A stretch of 10,280 bases of DNA, taken from assembly GCA_011371465.1 (NCBI GenBank), contig DRQL01000347.1:1-10280 (forward strand). The letters are read 5' to 3'. Positions 1 through 7,468 of the stretch are shown one piece after another. Made by a program: the position numbers and the translations under genes. How positions within the stretch are numbered: the stretch's first letter is position 1; every line of letters starts with the position of its first letter. The notes beneath the pieces were generated by a model. It searched no databases. It saw only the letters and a program-made list of their open reading frames with translations, and was not told the DNA's origin. The DNA is from Gammaproteobacteria bacterium (GTDB lineage Bacteria; Pseudomonadota; Gammaproteobacteria; DSM-19610).

Positions 1-1544
1 ACCCAGCCCTTTTCAGACAACACAATGGTGACCGGTTCGCTGGCAATGAGCGCGGTTTCGTCCATTGCCTGGGCCGCCGGGCGTTCCACCAGCCGCGAGC
101 GGCGCGCATCGCCATAGGCCTCGGTATCCGCCTGGATCTCCTTCTTGACCAGGGTACGCAGGCGGCGTTTTGAGGCCAGGATCTTTTCCAGCGTATCCCG
201 TTCCGCGCTGAGTTCGTCCTGCTCGCCGCGGATTTTCATCTCCTCCAGGCGCGCCAGGTGCCGCAGCTTCAGGTCCAGGATGGCATCAGCCTGCAGTTCG
301 CTGATTTTGAAGCGTTTCATCAACACCGGCCGGGGCTCGTCCTCGCTGCGGATAATGGCAATGACCTCGTCGATATTGAGATAGGCCACCAGCAGGCCAT
401 CCAGGATATGCAGGCGGTCGAGCACCTTGTCCAGGCGGTACCGCAGGCGGCGCGTGACCGTCGCCAGACGGAATTCCAGCCACTCCCTGAGCAGGGTGCG
501 CAGGTCCTTGACCGCCGGCCGGCCGTTCAGGCCGATCATGTTGGTATTGACGCGGTAACTGCGTTCCAGGTCCGTGGTCGCAAACAGGTGCGACATCAAC
601 GCATCCACATCGATACGGGCAGAGCGCGGCACGATCACCAGGCGGGTCGGGTTTTCATGGTCGGACTCATCGCGCAGGTCCGCCACCATCGGCAGCTTTT
701 TGGCCGTCATCTGCGCGGCGATCTGCTCCAGCACCCGGTTGCCGGATACCTGGTAAGGCAGTTCGGTCACCACGATGTCGCCGTTTTCCTGTTCGTAACA
801 GGCGCGGATGCGCACACTGCCACTACCGGTGCGGTAGGCATTTAGCAGGTCTTCGCGCGGGGTGATGATCTCGCCGCCGGTCGGGTAGTCCGGGCCGGTG
901 ATGTGTTCGCATAATTCGTCGACCGTGGCTTTGGGGTGCTCGAGCAGGTGGATCACGGCACTCGATACTTCGCGCAGGTTGTGCGGGGGGATGTCCGTGG
1001 CCATACCCACGGCAATACCGGTCGCGCCGTTAAGCAGCACCGCGGGCAGGCGGGCCGGCAACAGCAGGGGCTCCTGCAGTGTACCGTCGAAATTGGGTGC
1101 CCAGTCCACGGTCCCCTCGCCCAGTTCGGCCAGCAGCACCTCGGCAAACGGCGCCAGGCGTGCTTCGGTATAGCGCATGGCGGCAAACGATTTCGGATCG
1201 TCCGTCGAACCCCAGTTACCCTGCCCGTCCACCAGCGGGTAGCGGAAGGCGAACGGCTGCGCCATGTGCACCATCGCCTCGTAACAGGCCGAATCGCCGT
1301 GCGGGTGGAACTTGCCCAGCACGTCACCCACGGTGCGCGCGGATTTCTTGAACTTGGCACGCGCCGACAGTCCCAGTTCGGACATGGCGTAGACGATACG
1401 CCTCTGCACCGGCTTCAACCCGTCACCGATATGCGGCAGGGCACGATCGAGTATCACGTACATGGAATAGTCCAGGTACGCCTTCTCGGTAAAGCGGTGC
1501 AGGGGAAGGGTTTCTACGCTTTCAAGGGTGGTTTCGCTGGCCAT
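1..1544 (-). CDS. parC: DNA topoisomerase IV subunit A (ParC), 3' end missing
   Basis: ParC is the breakage-reunion subunit of topoisomerase IV and works with ParE as a heterotetramer to decatenate replicated chromosomes. The reading frame is open to the left edge, giving 514 complete codons of the roughly 750 expected, so the C-terminal part lies outside the window. The translation starts MASETTLESVETLPLHRF and follows E. coli ParC closely. The catalytic tyrosine is Tyr125 in the motif AAMRYTE (codon at 1170-1172). The quinolone-determining segment HPHGDSACYEAM carries Ser85 and Glu89, the residues usual in susceptible strains. Further landmarks are GATGIAVGMATDIPPHNLRE and RDESDHENPTRLVIVPRS. 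The ATG at 1544 gives the expected family N-terminus but has no strong Shine-Dalgarno sequence. It lies 86 bp downstream of the PilZ gene and may be cotranscribed with it, or be read from a weak promoter in that gap. Confidence 0.97.
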   Translation of the reverse strand, partial: MASETTLESVETLPLHRFTEKAYLDYSMYVILDRALPHIGDGLKPVQRRIVYAMSELGLSARAKFKKSARTVGDVLGKFHPHGDSACYEAMVHMAQPFAFRYPLVDGQGNWGSTDDPKSFAAMRYTEARLAPFAEVLLAELGEGTVDWAPNFDGTLQEPLLLPARLPAVLLNGATGIAVGMATDIPPHNLREVSSAVIHLLEHPKATVDELCEHITGPDYPTGGEIITPREDLLNAYRTGSGSVRIRACYEQENGDIVVTELPYQVSGNRVLEQIAAQMTAKKLPMVADLRDESDHENPTRLVIVPRSARIDVDALMSHLFATTDLERSYRVNTNMIGLNGRPAVKDLRTLLREWLEFRLATVTRRLRYRLDKVLDRLHILDGLLVAYLNIDEVIAIIRSEDEPRPVLMKRFKISELQADAILDLKLRHLARLEEMKIRGEQDELSAERDTLEKILASKRRLRTLVKKEIQADTEAYGDARRSRLVERPAAQAMDETALIASEPVTIVLSEKGW

Positions 1545-1575
1545 GCCCGTTCCGTGTCTGTGACAAAACGGGGCT

Positions 1576-1581
1576 ATTGTA
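1576..1581 (-). promoter_or_regulatory. possible -10 element upstream of parC
   Basis: On the minus strand this reads TACAAT, five of six matches to the sigma70 -10 consensus, about 31 bp upstream of the parC ATG. No convincing -35 hexamer lies 16-18 bp further upstream. A leader of about 25 nt would include a CCCGTT/AACGGG inverted repeat (6-bp arms) ending next to the start codon. The call rests on the single hexamer and its position, so it is weak. Confidence 0.3.
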
Positions 1582-1630
1582 ACCGGCGCCAGGAGAGAGA
1601 GTGAAATTTCTTCCTGGCAGTGGAGCCGCT

Positions 1631-4165
1631 TCAGTCAGCGCGAGCGGCGGCGCGCAGCAGTGCCCATTCGTCGGTGATATCGATCATTTCACCGTAACCG
1701 ACCAGCGAGTGCGCCAGGTCGGACAGCCTGATAGCGCGGTGTTTCGACTGTGCTCGCACCGAGTCGATCATTTTGTCCAGCGCCTTCTCATCCAGCAGCC
1801 GGGTGAAGGTCGCCACGATTTTGATACAGCGCCAGTCGCTGCGTTCGGTCAACCCCATGAGGAAGGCCTCACGCCGGGCATCGCTGGCAAAATCCAGCTC
1901 GGTCGCCGCCTGTATAAAAGACGCCCCGGTCAGTTCATCGCGTTCCTTGTACAGGTACATCTCCAGTTCGAAAGGGGTGGGGTGGTCGCTGGCGTTACGG
2001 CTCTGGCGCAACAGTATCTGTACCGCGTCATACAGGGCAGAAACCACCCTGCGCTCATTGATACAGCGGAAATCCGCCCCGTTGCCGTCCGAAAAATAAT
2101 CCGCCAGCGGACTGCCCGCCTCCGGCACCCCGACGAACTGGAGATGTGCGCCCCCTTCGTTGTTGCGCCCCAGGAAAAACGGTACCGTGGGCGTATTGGC
2201 CGCCAGCAGCGCTTCGTAGACCCGCGATGCGGTCGCACCCCAGATATCGCCGATATCCACACCCAGCTTGTGCTGGTTCTTGGTAATCAGCTCGACAAAA
2301 AACTCCTTGAGCCCTTCCCGCTTGCCGCCCATGACGCGCTCGAGCATCAGCACCGTACCCGCGTCATTGTCCAGGGCGTGAACCACACGGTAGGGGATGT
2401 CCATCAGGTTGGTGGACGACTTCTTCTGCTGCAGCGAAACCAGGCCAACCTTGACCGTTGCGCCCTTTCTGACCGGCATGCGTTCCCCCAGCTGGATACG
2501 CATACCGCGCGTGGAAATATCCTTCGAGGTAGCCTCCAGCACGCACTCGCCGATACGCACATCGACTTTTGTTTCCGCCAGGTAACGATCCTCGCGACGC
2601 CGCTCTACGTAGCCGAAACGGATCAACTCGGGACGGAGTTGCTCATTCGTCAATGTCACCCTGTCCCTCACTGCCCCGTCTTGCAGGCTGCGGCACTCGG
2701 TGCCCACCCAGGCTGCCAGGCCGGTTGCCGTGGCTGGCGCCCCCTTGTTCAGGGACTGGAAACCCTGCGTAATGTCGACCACGTAGCCGACGTAGCGCAG
2801 CCTGTTGAGGCGTTCCCGCAGTTCTGTCATCTGCGTTTCGGACTTGTATTGCAGGCGCTGTGAAACCTCGTCCAGCTTGCTGTCGGCAACCGGGATGGCC
2901 GGCACGCGGCTGACGTGCAGCTTGACAATGCAGTGTTCCGACTGCTCCAGGGTATAGCGGAGCATGGCCTGAAAATCCCCGGGTGAAGCACACTCGAAAT
3001 CGGCCATGGACCAGATACGCTGACACTGGTCCCGCTCGCCACGCCGGCGGAACATGGCCAGCACGATGGATTGCTGCTGTTGCAACTGCTCGAGGCGTGC
3101 GGGCAGGCACAGGGGGGTGAAATTGTAGTTATCCTCGTCAGTACAGAAAAACCGCGCCAGGTGCGAGTTGCCCTCGCTCATCGCCACCGCCTGGGTGCGC
3201 AGGCCGGCCTCGTGCTGCTCCACGAAAAAAGGGACCTGGGTCGCGCTCTGCGCGTAACAACGTTCGTAGTACCAGCTCAGGATGGACTGGTACTCGTCAT
3301 CGACATCCAGTTTGTAACGACTCTGGTAACGCTCGACCAGCGCTTCCAGCAGGGCGGAGAAACCGCGCGGTTTCTCCAGATCCAGGCGCCGCAGACACAA
3401 CACGGTTTCGGTATCCCGTTCCTTGCTGGACACAATCTGGTAAGGAATGCGGTTCACGCGTATCTTGCCTCCTTCGTCCGCCAGTCCCGGCCAGGATACC
3501 GTCACCTCCTGCTCCGGCTGCAGCGTGGTCAGCCCCTTGACCAGCACCTGGGTGCCGCACACGGACACATCCCGGGTGGTGGCATTGGTTTTTATATTGC
3601 CGCGTTCCAGGATTACGGTGCAGGCGTACTTCAGGCGCGGGTGGCTACGTTTGCGAAAATAGCCCAGCGGCAAAAGAGCGGGATTCTCCACCAGGTCCGC
3701 GGGCAGGTCGCGCTCACCCGTACCAGCGCCCTGAGCGGCCCCGGCCCGTTCCAGCGCCGCAGCACGCGCCCGTTCCAGGCGGCGCTGCTCGATCTGCTGG
3801 CGCCGTTGTTCGGCCTCGGCACGCGCGGTCTCCCGGGCCTGGAGCGTATGGGATCCCCCGACGATGGCTTCGAACGTGCCTACCGTGTACACACCGTTGT
3901 TGTCGAGCAGTCCCTGCTCGAACATTTCGAAAGAGACGTCGTCCAGGTAGTGGATACGGTCATTGAAGGCGTAGCGCCGGCATTCCCCGGCAACCCGGCC
4001 GCGCATATCGATGGTCTGAAAACAGGGCCGCGTCAGGCGGGATTCTTCCATGCGCTGCAGGAAGCGGCCGGTATCGGAGCTTTCCGCCACGACCTCGATG
4101 ACCAGTTCCTTGTCATTGGCACCAGACCGCGAACGCTTGAAATGTTTGACGATAATCTCGCCCAT
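1631..4165 (-). CDS. tandem PilZ-domain protein with internal duplication, function unknown
   Basis: This 844-residue protein is probably cytoplasmic, with no signal peptide or membrane segment seen. Residues 1-104 match nothing I recognise. Residues 108-142 are a charged Arg/Glu/Ala stretch likely to form a coiled coil. Two PilZ domains follow, at about 168-262 and 517-611. Each has both c-di-GMP-binding signatures: R173xxxR177 with D199xSxxG204, and R523xxxR527 with D549xSxxG554. After each PilZ domain comes a similar module of about 200-220 residues (IPYQIV/IPYRVV, VPFF/VPFF, LARFF/LADYF, VVDIT/MIDIT). The protein is therefore a near-complete tandem repeat. PilZ domains are c-di-GMP receptors for motility, pili or polysaccharide; the target here is unknown. 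The start at 4165 has GGGGAA just upstream. An in-frame ATG at 4213 would add 16 Gly/Arg-rich residues and cannot be excluded. The gene lies between parE and parC. Confidence 0.85.
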   Translation of the reverse strand: MGEIIVKHFKRSRSGANDKELVIEVVAESSDTGRFLQRMEESRLTRPCFQTIDMRGRVAGECRRYAFNDRIHYLDDVSFEMFEQGLLDNNGVYTVGTFEAIVGGSHTLQARETARAEAEQRRQQIEQRRLERARAAALERAGAAQGAGTGERDLPADLVENPALLPLGYFRKRSHPRLKYACTVILERGNIKTNATTRDVSVCGTQVLVKGLTTLQPEQEVTVSWPGLADEGGKIRVNRIPYQIVSSKERDTETVLCLRRLDLEKPRGFSALLEALVERYQSRYKLDVDDEYQSILSWYYERCYAQSATQVPFFVEQHEAGLRTQAVAMSEGNSHLARFFCTDEDNYNFTPLCLPARLEQLQQQQSIVLAMFRRRGERDQCQRIWSMADFECASPGDFQAMLRYTLEQSEHCIVKLHVSRVPAIPVADSKLDEVSQRLQYKSETQMTELRERLNRLRYVGYVVDITQGFQSLNKGAPATATGLAAWVGTECRSLQDGAVRDRVTLTNEQLRPELIRFGYVERRREDRYLAETKVDVRIGECVLEATSKDISTRGMRIQLGERMPVRKGATVKVGLVSLQQKKSSTNLMDIPYRVVHALDNDAGTVLMLERVMGGKREGLKEFFVELITKNQHKLGVDIGDIWGATASRVYEALLAANTPTVPFFLGRNNEGGAHLQFVGVPEAGSPLADYFSDGNGADFRCINERRVVSALYDAVQILLRQSRNASDHPTPFELEMYLYKERDELTGASFIQAATELDFASDARREAFLMGLTERSDWRCIKIVATFTRLLDEKALDKMIDSVRAQSKHRAIRLSDLAHSLVGYGEMIDITDEWALLRAAARAD

Positions 4166-4265
4166 GCTTCCCCGCCGCGCCGCTCCCGGCGCACCCCTGA
4201 AATCATCCGGCACCCGCCCTTGAAATACCTGTTTTTACTTTGGTATACAGCAGGTTAATGAACAA

Positions 4266-4301
4266 CAGCCGTATGGCTGCCCGATATAGTCTATATATCG
4301 G
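4266..4301 (-). terminator. two small inverted repeats at the parE 3' end, possible weak terminator
   Basis: Two perfect inverted repeats lie at the end of parE. CCGATATA (4281-4288) pairs with TATATCGG (4294-4301) across the parE stop codon. CAGCC (4266-4270) pairs with GGCTG (4275-4279) and is followed on the minus strand by TTGTT. The stems are short and there is no true U-run. Partial termination or 3' end stabilisation is possible, and read-through into the PilZ gene is also possible. Confidence 0.3.
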
Positions 4302-6177
4302 CAAGGTTGCCGTTTTTCTCCAGCCAGCTGCGGCGGTCGGAAGCCCGGTTTTTGGCAAGCAACAGGTCAAGGGTTTTATGGCTGTCGTCACCGGCCTGCA
4401 CCGTCAACTGTACCAGCCGGCGGGTATCCGGATCGATGGTGGTCTCGCGCAGTTGCATGGGGTTCATTTCGCCCAGGCCCTTGAAGCGCTGCACACTGAC
4501 CTTGCCGCGGATTTTCTCCGCGGCAATGCGGTCCAGCACGCCTTTTTGCTCGGCATCGTCCAGCGCGTAGAACACCTGTTTACCCACGTCGATGCGGTAC
4601 AGCGGCGGCATGGCGACATACACGTGCCCTGCCTCCACCAGCGGCCGGAAATGCCGCAGGAACAGGGCACATAACAGGGTGGCAATGTGCGCGCCGTCGG
4701 AATCGGCATCCGCCAGGATACAGATCTTGCCATAACGGAGATTTTTCAGGTCGGAAGAACCCGGTTCGGCACCGATAGCCAGGGTGATGTCGTGCACGGT
4801 CTGTGACGCCAGTACTTCAGCCGGATCCACCTCCCAGGTGTTCAGGATCTTGCCGCGCAGGGGCATGATGGCCTGGTACTCACGATCGCGCGCCTGTTTC
4901 GCCGAACCCCCGGCGGAATCCCCTTCCACCAGGAACAGCTCGGAACGCTGCAGGTCGTTACTGGCACAGTCCGCCAGCTTGCCCGGCAGGGCCGGTCCAC
5001 TGGTCACCTTTTTGCGCACCACCTTTTTCCCGGCACGCTGGCGGCTCTGGGCGTGCTGGATCGCCAGCTGGGCAATCTGCTCACCGGCTTCCGTGTGCTG
5101 GTTCAGCCACAGGCTGAAGGCATCCTTGACCACACCGGATACAAAGGTTGCACACTCGCGCGACGACAGGCGTTCCTTGGTCTGGCCCGAGAACTGCGGT
5201 TCGATGAGTTTGACCGACAGGATGTAGGCGCAGCGCTCCCACACGTCGTCGGGGGTGATCTTGATACCTCGCGGCAACAGGCTGCGGAACTCGCAGAACT
5301 CGCGGATCGCCTCGGTCAGCCCGCTGCGCAGGCCATTGACGTGGGTACCGCCCTGCGCGGTCGGGATCAGGTTCACGTAGCTTTCAGTCACCAGTTCCCC
5401 GTGTTCCGGCAACCACACCAGCGCCCACTCGGCGGCCTCGGAATTCCCCTCGAACTTGCCGACAAAAGGCTCTTCCGGTATGCAGCCGACCTCGCCCAGC
5501 TCGTCCACCAGGTAATCACGCAGGCCGTCTTCATAGTGCCAGGTCTGTGTTTTCCCGCTTTTTTCATCCAGCAGGCGTACTTCCAGGCCCGGACAAAGCA
5601 CCGCCTTGGCCCGCAACACGTGCTGCAGACGCGGCAGGGAGAACTTTGCCGAATCAAAAAACGCCGGGTCCGGCCAGAACCGCAGTGTGGTGCCGGTATT
5701 CTGTTTGCCGACCTTGCCGATTTCGTCGAGGCCGGACACTTTTTCACCGCCGCGGAAGGACAGGTTGTATTCCTTGCCGTTGCGCCGCACCCAGACTTCG
5801 AGTTGCTTCGACAGGGCATTGACCACCGACACACCGACACCATGCAGGCCACCGGAAAACTGGTAGTTCTTGCCGGAAAACTTGCCGCCGGCGTGCAGGC
5901 GGGTGAGGATCACCTCGGCACCGGACACCCCCTCTTCGGGGTGGATATCTACCGGCATGCCACGACCATCGTCCTTTACCTGCAGGGACCCGTCCCTGAA
6001 TACCGTGACCTCTATCCGGCTCGCATGCCCGGCAATGGCCTCATCAACACCGTTGTCGATGACTTCCTGGGCAAGGTGGTTGGGGCGCGAGGTATCGGTA
6101 TACATCCCCGGGCGTTTGCGCACCGGGTCAAGTCCGCTGAGCACTTCGATCGAAGCGGCATCGTATTTACTGGGCAT
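4291..6177 (-). CDS. parE: DNA topoisomerase IV subunit B (ParE)
   Basis: ParE is the ATPase subunit of topoisomerase IV, which with ParC separates interlinked daughter chromosomes. The 628-residue protein is essentially full length (E. coli ParE is 630). The N-terminal GHKL ATPase region shows QEVIDN with Glu38 and Asn42, the Mg/ATP motif DDGRGMP at 69-75, and GGLHGVGVSVVN at 109-120. The transducer region has QTKERLSSR around 332-340. The TOPRIM domain shows LVEGDSAGGSA at 416-426 and the metal-binding D490-x-D492-x-D494. The C-terminal RFKGLGEMNPMQLRETT is the family signature. The ATG at 6177 gives the usual start of the family (compare E. coli MTQTYNADAIEVL), although no clear Shine-Dalgarno sequence precedes it. 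It follows the CNP1-like gene by 64 bp with no obvious terminator, so cotranscription is plausible. Confidence 0.98.
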   Translation of the reverse strand: MPSKYDAASIEVLSGLDPVRKRPGMYTDTSRPNHLAQEVIDNGVDEAIAGHASRIEVTVFRDGSLQVKDDGRGMPVDIHPEEGVSGAEVILTRLHAGGKFSGKNYQFSGGLHGVGVSVVNALSKQLEVWVRRNGKEYNLSFRGGEKVSGLDEIGKVGKQNTGTTLRFWPDPAFFDSAKFSLPRLQHVLRAKAVLCPGLEVRLLDEKSGKTQTWHYEDGLRDYLVDELGEVGCIPEEPFVGKFEGNSEAAEWALVWLPEHGELVTESYVNLIPTAQGGTHVNGLRSGLTEAIREFCEFRSLLPRGIKITPDDVWERCAYILSVKLIEPQFSGQTKERLSSRECATFVSGVVKDAFSLWLNQHTEAGEQIAQLAIQHAQSRQRAGKKVVRKKVTSGPALPGKLADCASNDLQRSELFLVEGDSAGGSAKQARDREYQAIMPLRGKILNTWEVDPAEVLASQTVHDITLAIGAEPGSSDLKNLRYGKICILADADSDGAHIATLLCALFLRHFRPLVEAGHVYVAMPPLYRIDVGKQVFYALDDAEQKGVLDRIAAEKIRGKVSVQRFKGLGEMNPMQLRETTIDPDTRRLVQLTVQAGDDSHKTLDLLLAKNRASDRRSWLEKNGNLADI

Positions 6178-6241
6178 GGCAGGTCGGTTTCAGGGTAAGG
6201 TACCAGCGCGCTATGCTACCGAAAGCACGCGCCGGGTTCTA

Positions 6242-6799
6242 TCAGTATGGATTGTTACCGGCTTTCAGTCTGGCGAGGATACCGGCTTTCATGGCTTCCA
6301 GGTCGCCACCCGGCAACGGGCAGAAATAGCGCTCGATCAGCTGATCCCGGTAGCGGTCCTGGCCCTGTTTACGCACAAAACGCCACTCCGTCCTGCGCAC
6401 CGGGCGAAACCGGCCGCGACTCCCGTAGGCATAGCGCTTCACCTTGCCGCGGTTACAGACGATCCCTTCGTAACTGACATTGTCCACGCCGTCGGCGGAA
6501 CGCAACACAGCCGTATAGCGAACCACGCGATCCTCGCCGACAGACAGCGTGTTCCCGTCGATGAACAGGGTATAGGGAAAGCCCGGCATGGAAAGATCGA
6601 CCTGGATCAGGGCATCCGCGGACGGCCAGGGCGGCAGGTGGACTGCATCCTCCTTCCACTCCTTGTCTTCCTCGCCAACGTAGCCGGGATTGAAACCCTC
6701 GTTGTACGTGTCGTCGTCATCGCCCACGTCGATCGCCAGGGCAACACTCGCCCACGACAGACAGGCTATCCACAAACCCGCTCGTAACCAATACACCAT
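6242..6799 (-). CDS. CNP1-like family exported protein
   Basis: This 185-residue protein has a clear signal peptide: MVYWLRAGLWIACLSWASVA with cleavage likely after Ala22 (VALA, then IDV). Secretion to the periplasm is therefore expected. The mature part begins with an acidic stretch (DVGDDDD). The core from about 60 to 162 fits the CNP1-like family (PF08750) known from beta- and gammaproteobacteria: LFIDGNTLSVGEDRVVRYTA, then NVSYEGIVC, then a basic Arg-rich segment, then RYFCP. Cys115 and Cys160 could form a disulfide, which is inference. Family function is not established. An open frame extends upstream to 7159 but only overlaps hsp20 in another frame; the ATG at 6799 is chosen because it places the signal peptide at the N-terminus. 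parE follows 64 bp downstream. Confidence 0.85.
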   Translation of the reverse strand: MVYWLRAGLWIACLSWASVALAIDVGDDDDTYNEGFNPGYVGEEDKEWKEDAVHLPPWPSADALIQVDLSMPGFPYTLFIDGNTLSVGEDRVVRYTAVLRSADGVDNVSYEGIVCNRGKVKRYAYGSRGRFRPVRRTEWRFVRKQGQDRYRDQLIERYFCPLPGGDLEAMKAGILARLKAGNNPY

Positions 6800-6842
6800 A
6801 TTCACCGCCACCACTCTGCTTTTGGACACAGTGTAGCGACTT

Positions 6843-6878
6843 GAAAACGCCGGGGACAGGGCTTGCGCCGTCCCCGGC
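6843..6878 (-). terminator. Rho-independent terminator of hsp20
   Basis: A perfect 9-bp inverted repeat, GCCGGGGAC (6849-6857) and GTCCCCGGC (6870-6878), begins 6 bp after the hsp20 stop codon. Reading on the minus strand, the GC-rich stem is followed by GTTTTCAA, a short T-tract. Position, stem strength and tail together support an intrinsic terminator. It separates hsp20 from the CNP1-like/parE unit, which must then have its own promoter in 6800-6848; only a weak TACACT hexamer is visible there. Confidence 0.75.
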
Positions 6879-6884
6879 CGGTCA

Positions 6885-7334
6885 TCAGCTCTCGACCTGG
6901 ATGCGCTTCGGCTGCAGTTTTTCCTGCTTCGGGATGACGATTTCCAGCACGCCGTCTTTCGACCGGGCGGTAATCTCGTCCGGGTTGGCGGTGTCCGGCA
7001 TGCTGAAGCGGCGGTAAAAACTGCCACGCACACGTTCCACACGCTTGTAACCTTCGCGTTCGTCCGTGCTTTCCGACTGCCGTTCACCCTTGATCGACAG
7101 CACACCGTCTTCCATGTTGATTTCAATATCCTTCGGGTCCACACCGGGGACGTCTGCATGGATCACGTAGCGGCTGTCCTCTTCCTTGATGTCGACCGCG
7201 GGCACCCAGTCACTGCTGCTTACCAGCTGGTCATTATCCTCGCCATAGCGGCCCAGGCGGGTATTGAACAGCCGATCCACCTCGCCGTGTAACTGGTTCA
7301 ACAAGCTCCAGGGCTCATAACGTACCAAAGACAT
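6885..7334 (-). CDS. small heat-shock protein, Hsp20/alpha-crystallin family
   Basis: Proteins of this family are ATP-independent holdase chaperones that form oligomers and keep unfolding proteins soluble for later refolding by DnaK and ClpB. The 149-residue protein has a short N-terminal arm (MSLVRYEPWSLLNQLHGEVD), an alpha-crystallin domain at about 43-137, and a C-terminal IxV anchor (Ile145-Gln-Val147). The family hallmark A-x(5)-GVL is present as ARSKDGVL at 123-130. The start at 7334 is fixed by AGGAGGTG at 7339-7346, with 6 nt between AGGAGG and the ATG; an in-frame ATG at 7355 would add 7 residues but lies upstream of this site. The gene stands alone between a sigma32-type promoter and a strong terminator, so it is likely a monocistronic heat-shock gene. 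Confidence 0.95.
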   Translation of the reverse strand: MSLVRYEPWSLLNQLHGEVDRLFNTRLGRYGEDNDQLVSSSDWVPAVDIKEEDSRYVIHADVPGVDPKDIEINMEDGVLSIKGERQSESTDEREGYKRVERVRGSFYRRFSMPDTANPDEITARSKDGVLEIVIPKQEKLQPKRIQVES

Positions 7335-7338
7335 TTCA

Positions 7339-7346
7339 CACCTCCT
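7339..7346 (-). promoter_or_regulatory. Shine-Dalgarno site deciding the hsp20 start
   Basis: The minus strand reads AGGAGGTG, a full match to the anti-Shine-Dalgarno sequence, with 6 nt between AGGAGG and the ATG at 7334. It favours this start over the ATG at 7355. Confidence 0.85.
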
Positions 7347-7359
7347 GAATTCCATTCGC

Positions 7360-7379
7360 CGGGCACCGGGTGGTGCCCG
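7360..7379 (-). promoter_or_regulatory. hairpin in the hsp20 5' leader
   Basis: A perfect 8-bp inverted repeat with a 4-nt loop, CGGGCACC (7360-7367) and GGTGCCCG (7372-7379), would lie close to the 5' end of an mRNA started from the sigma32-type promoter and 13 nt upstream of the Shine-Dalgarno site. No T-run follows on either strand, so it is not a standard terminator. It does not cover the ribosome binding site, so it does not look like a classical ROSE thermometer. Stabilising the 5' end is one possible role (inference). Confidence 0.45.
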
Positions 7380-7391
7380 TTGCTGGCTAGT

Positions 7392-7420
7392 ATCTGGGGA
7401 TCCCGGGGATGATTTTCAAG
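7392..7420 (-). promoter_or_regulatory. sigma32 (RpoH)-type heat-shock promoter for hsp20
   Basis: On the minus strand CTTGAA (7415-7420) is followed after 15 bp by CCCCAGAT (7392-7399). This fits the known RpoH pattern of CTTGAA, a 13-15 bp spacer, and CCCCATnT, with a perfect -35 core and CCCCA in the -10. It lies about 58 bp upstream of the hsp20 ATG, giving a leader of about 50 nt. Both the position before a heat-shock gene and the motif match support the call. Confidence 0.75.
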
Positions 7421-7468
7421 CCCTGGCCCGGCCTGTTCCGGGTCTGGCGAAGGGGTGGGCGTAAGTGA

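Noticed and set aside
1588..1618. 7-bp inverted repeat GCCAGGA/TCCTGGC between the PilZ gene and parC
   Set aside because: The loop is 17 nt and no T-run follows, so it is not a convincing terminator.
1601..2863. Long plus-strand frame (420 codons) opposite the PilZ gene
   Set aside because: It lies antisense to a protein with clear domains and an internal repeat, its translation matches no family, and it is a usual by-product of GC-rich codon use.
4221..4256. Plus-strand promoter-like pair TTGAAA, 18 bp, TATACA in the parE-PilZ gap
   Set aside because: No credible plus-strand gene lies downstream; an antisense transcript cannot be excluded but nothing else supports it.
3071..4258. Long plus-strand frame (395 codons) opposite the PilZ gene
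   Set aside because: Antisense shadow of the same gene, with no recognisable motif and no ribosome site.
5053..6198. Long plus-strand frame (381 codons) opposite parE
   Set aside because: parE is certain on the other strand; this frame shows no domain.
6800..7159. Upstream extension of the CNP1-like gene frame into hsp20
   Set aside because: The signal peptide beginning at 6799 marks the true start, and the extension overlaps hsp20 coding sequence and its terminator.
7427..7442. CCCGG/CCGGG hairpin after the DUF3501 stop codon
   Set aside because: Only 5-bp arms and no T-run; in sequence this GC-rich it is expected by chance, so no terminator is called.
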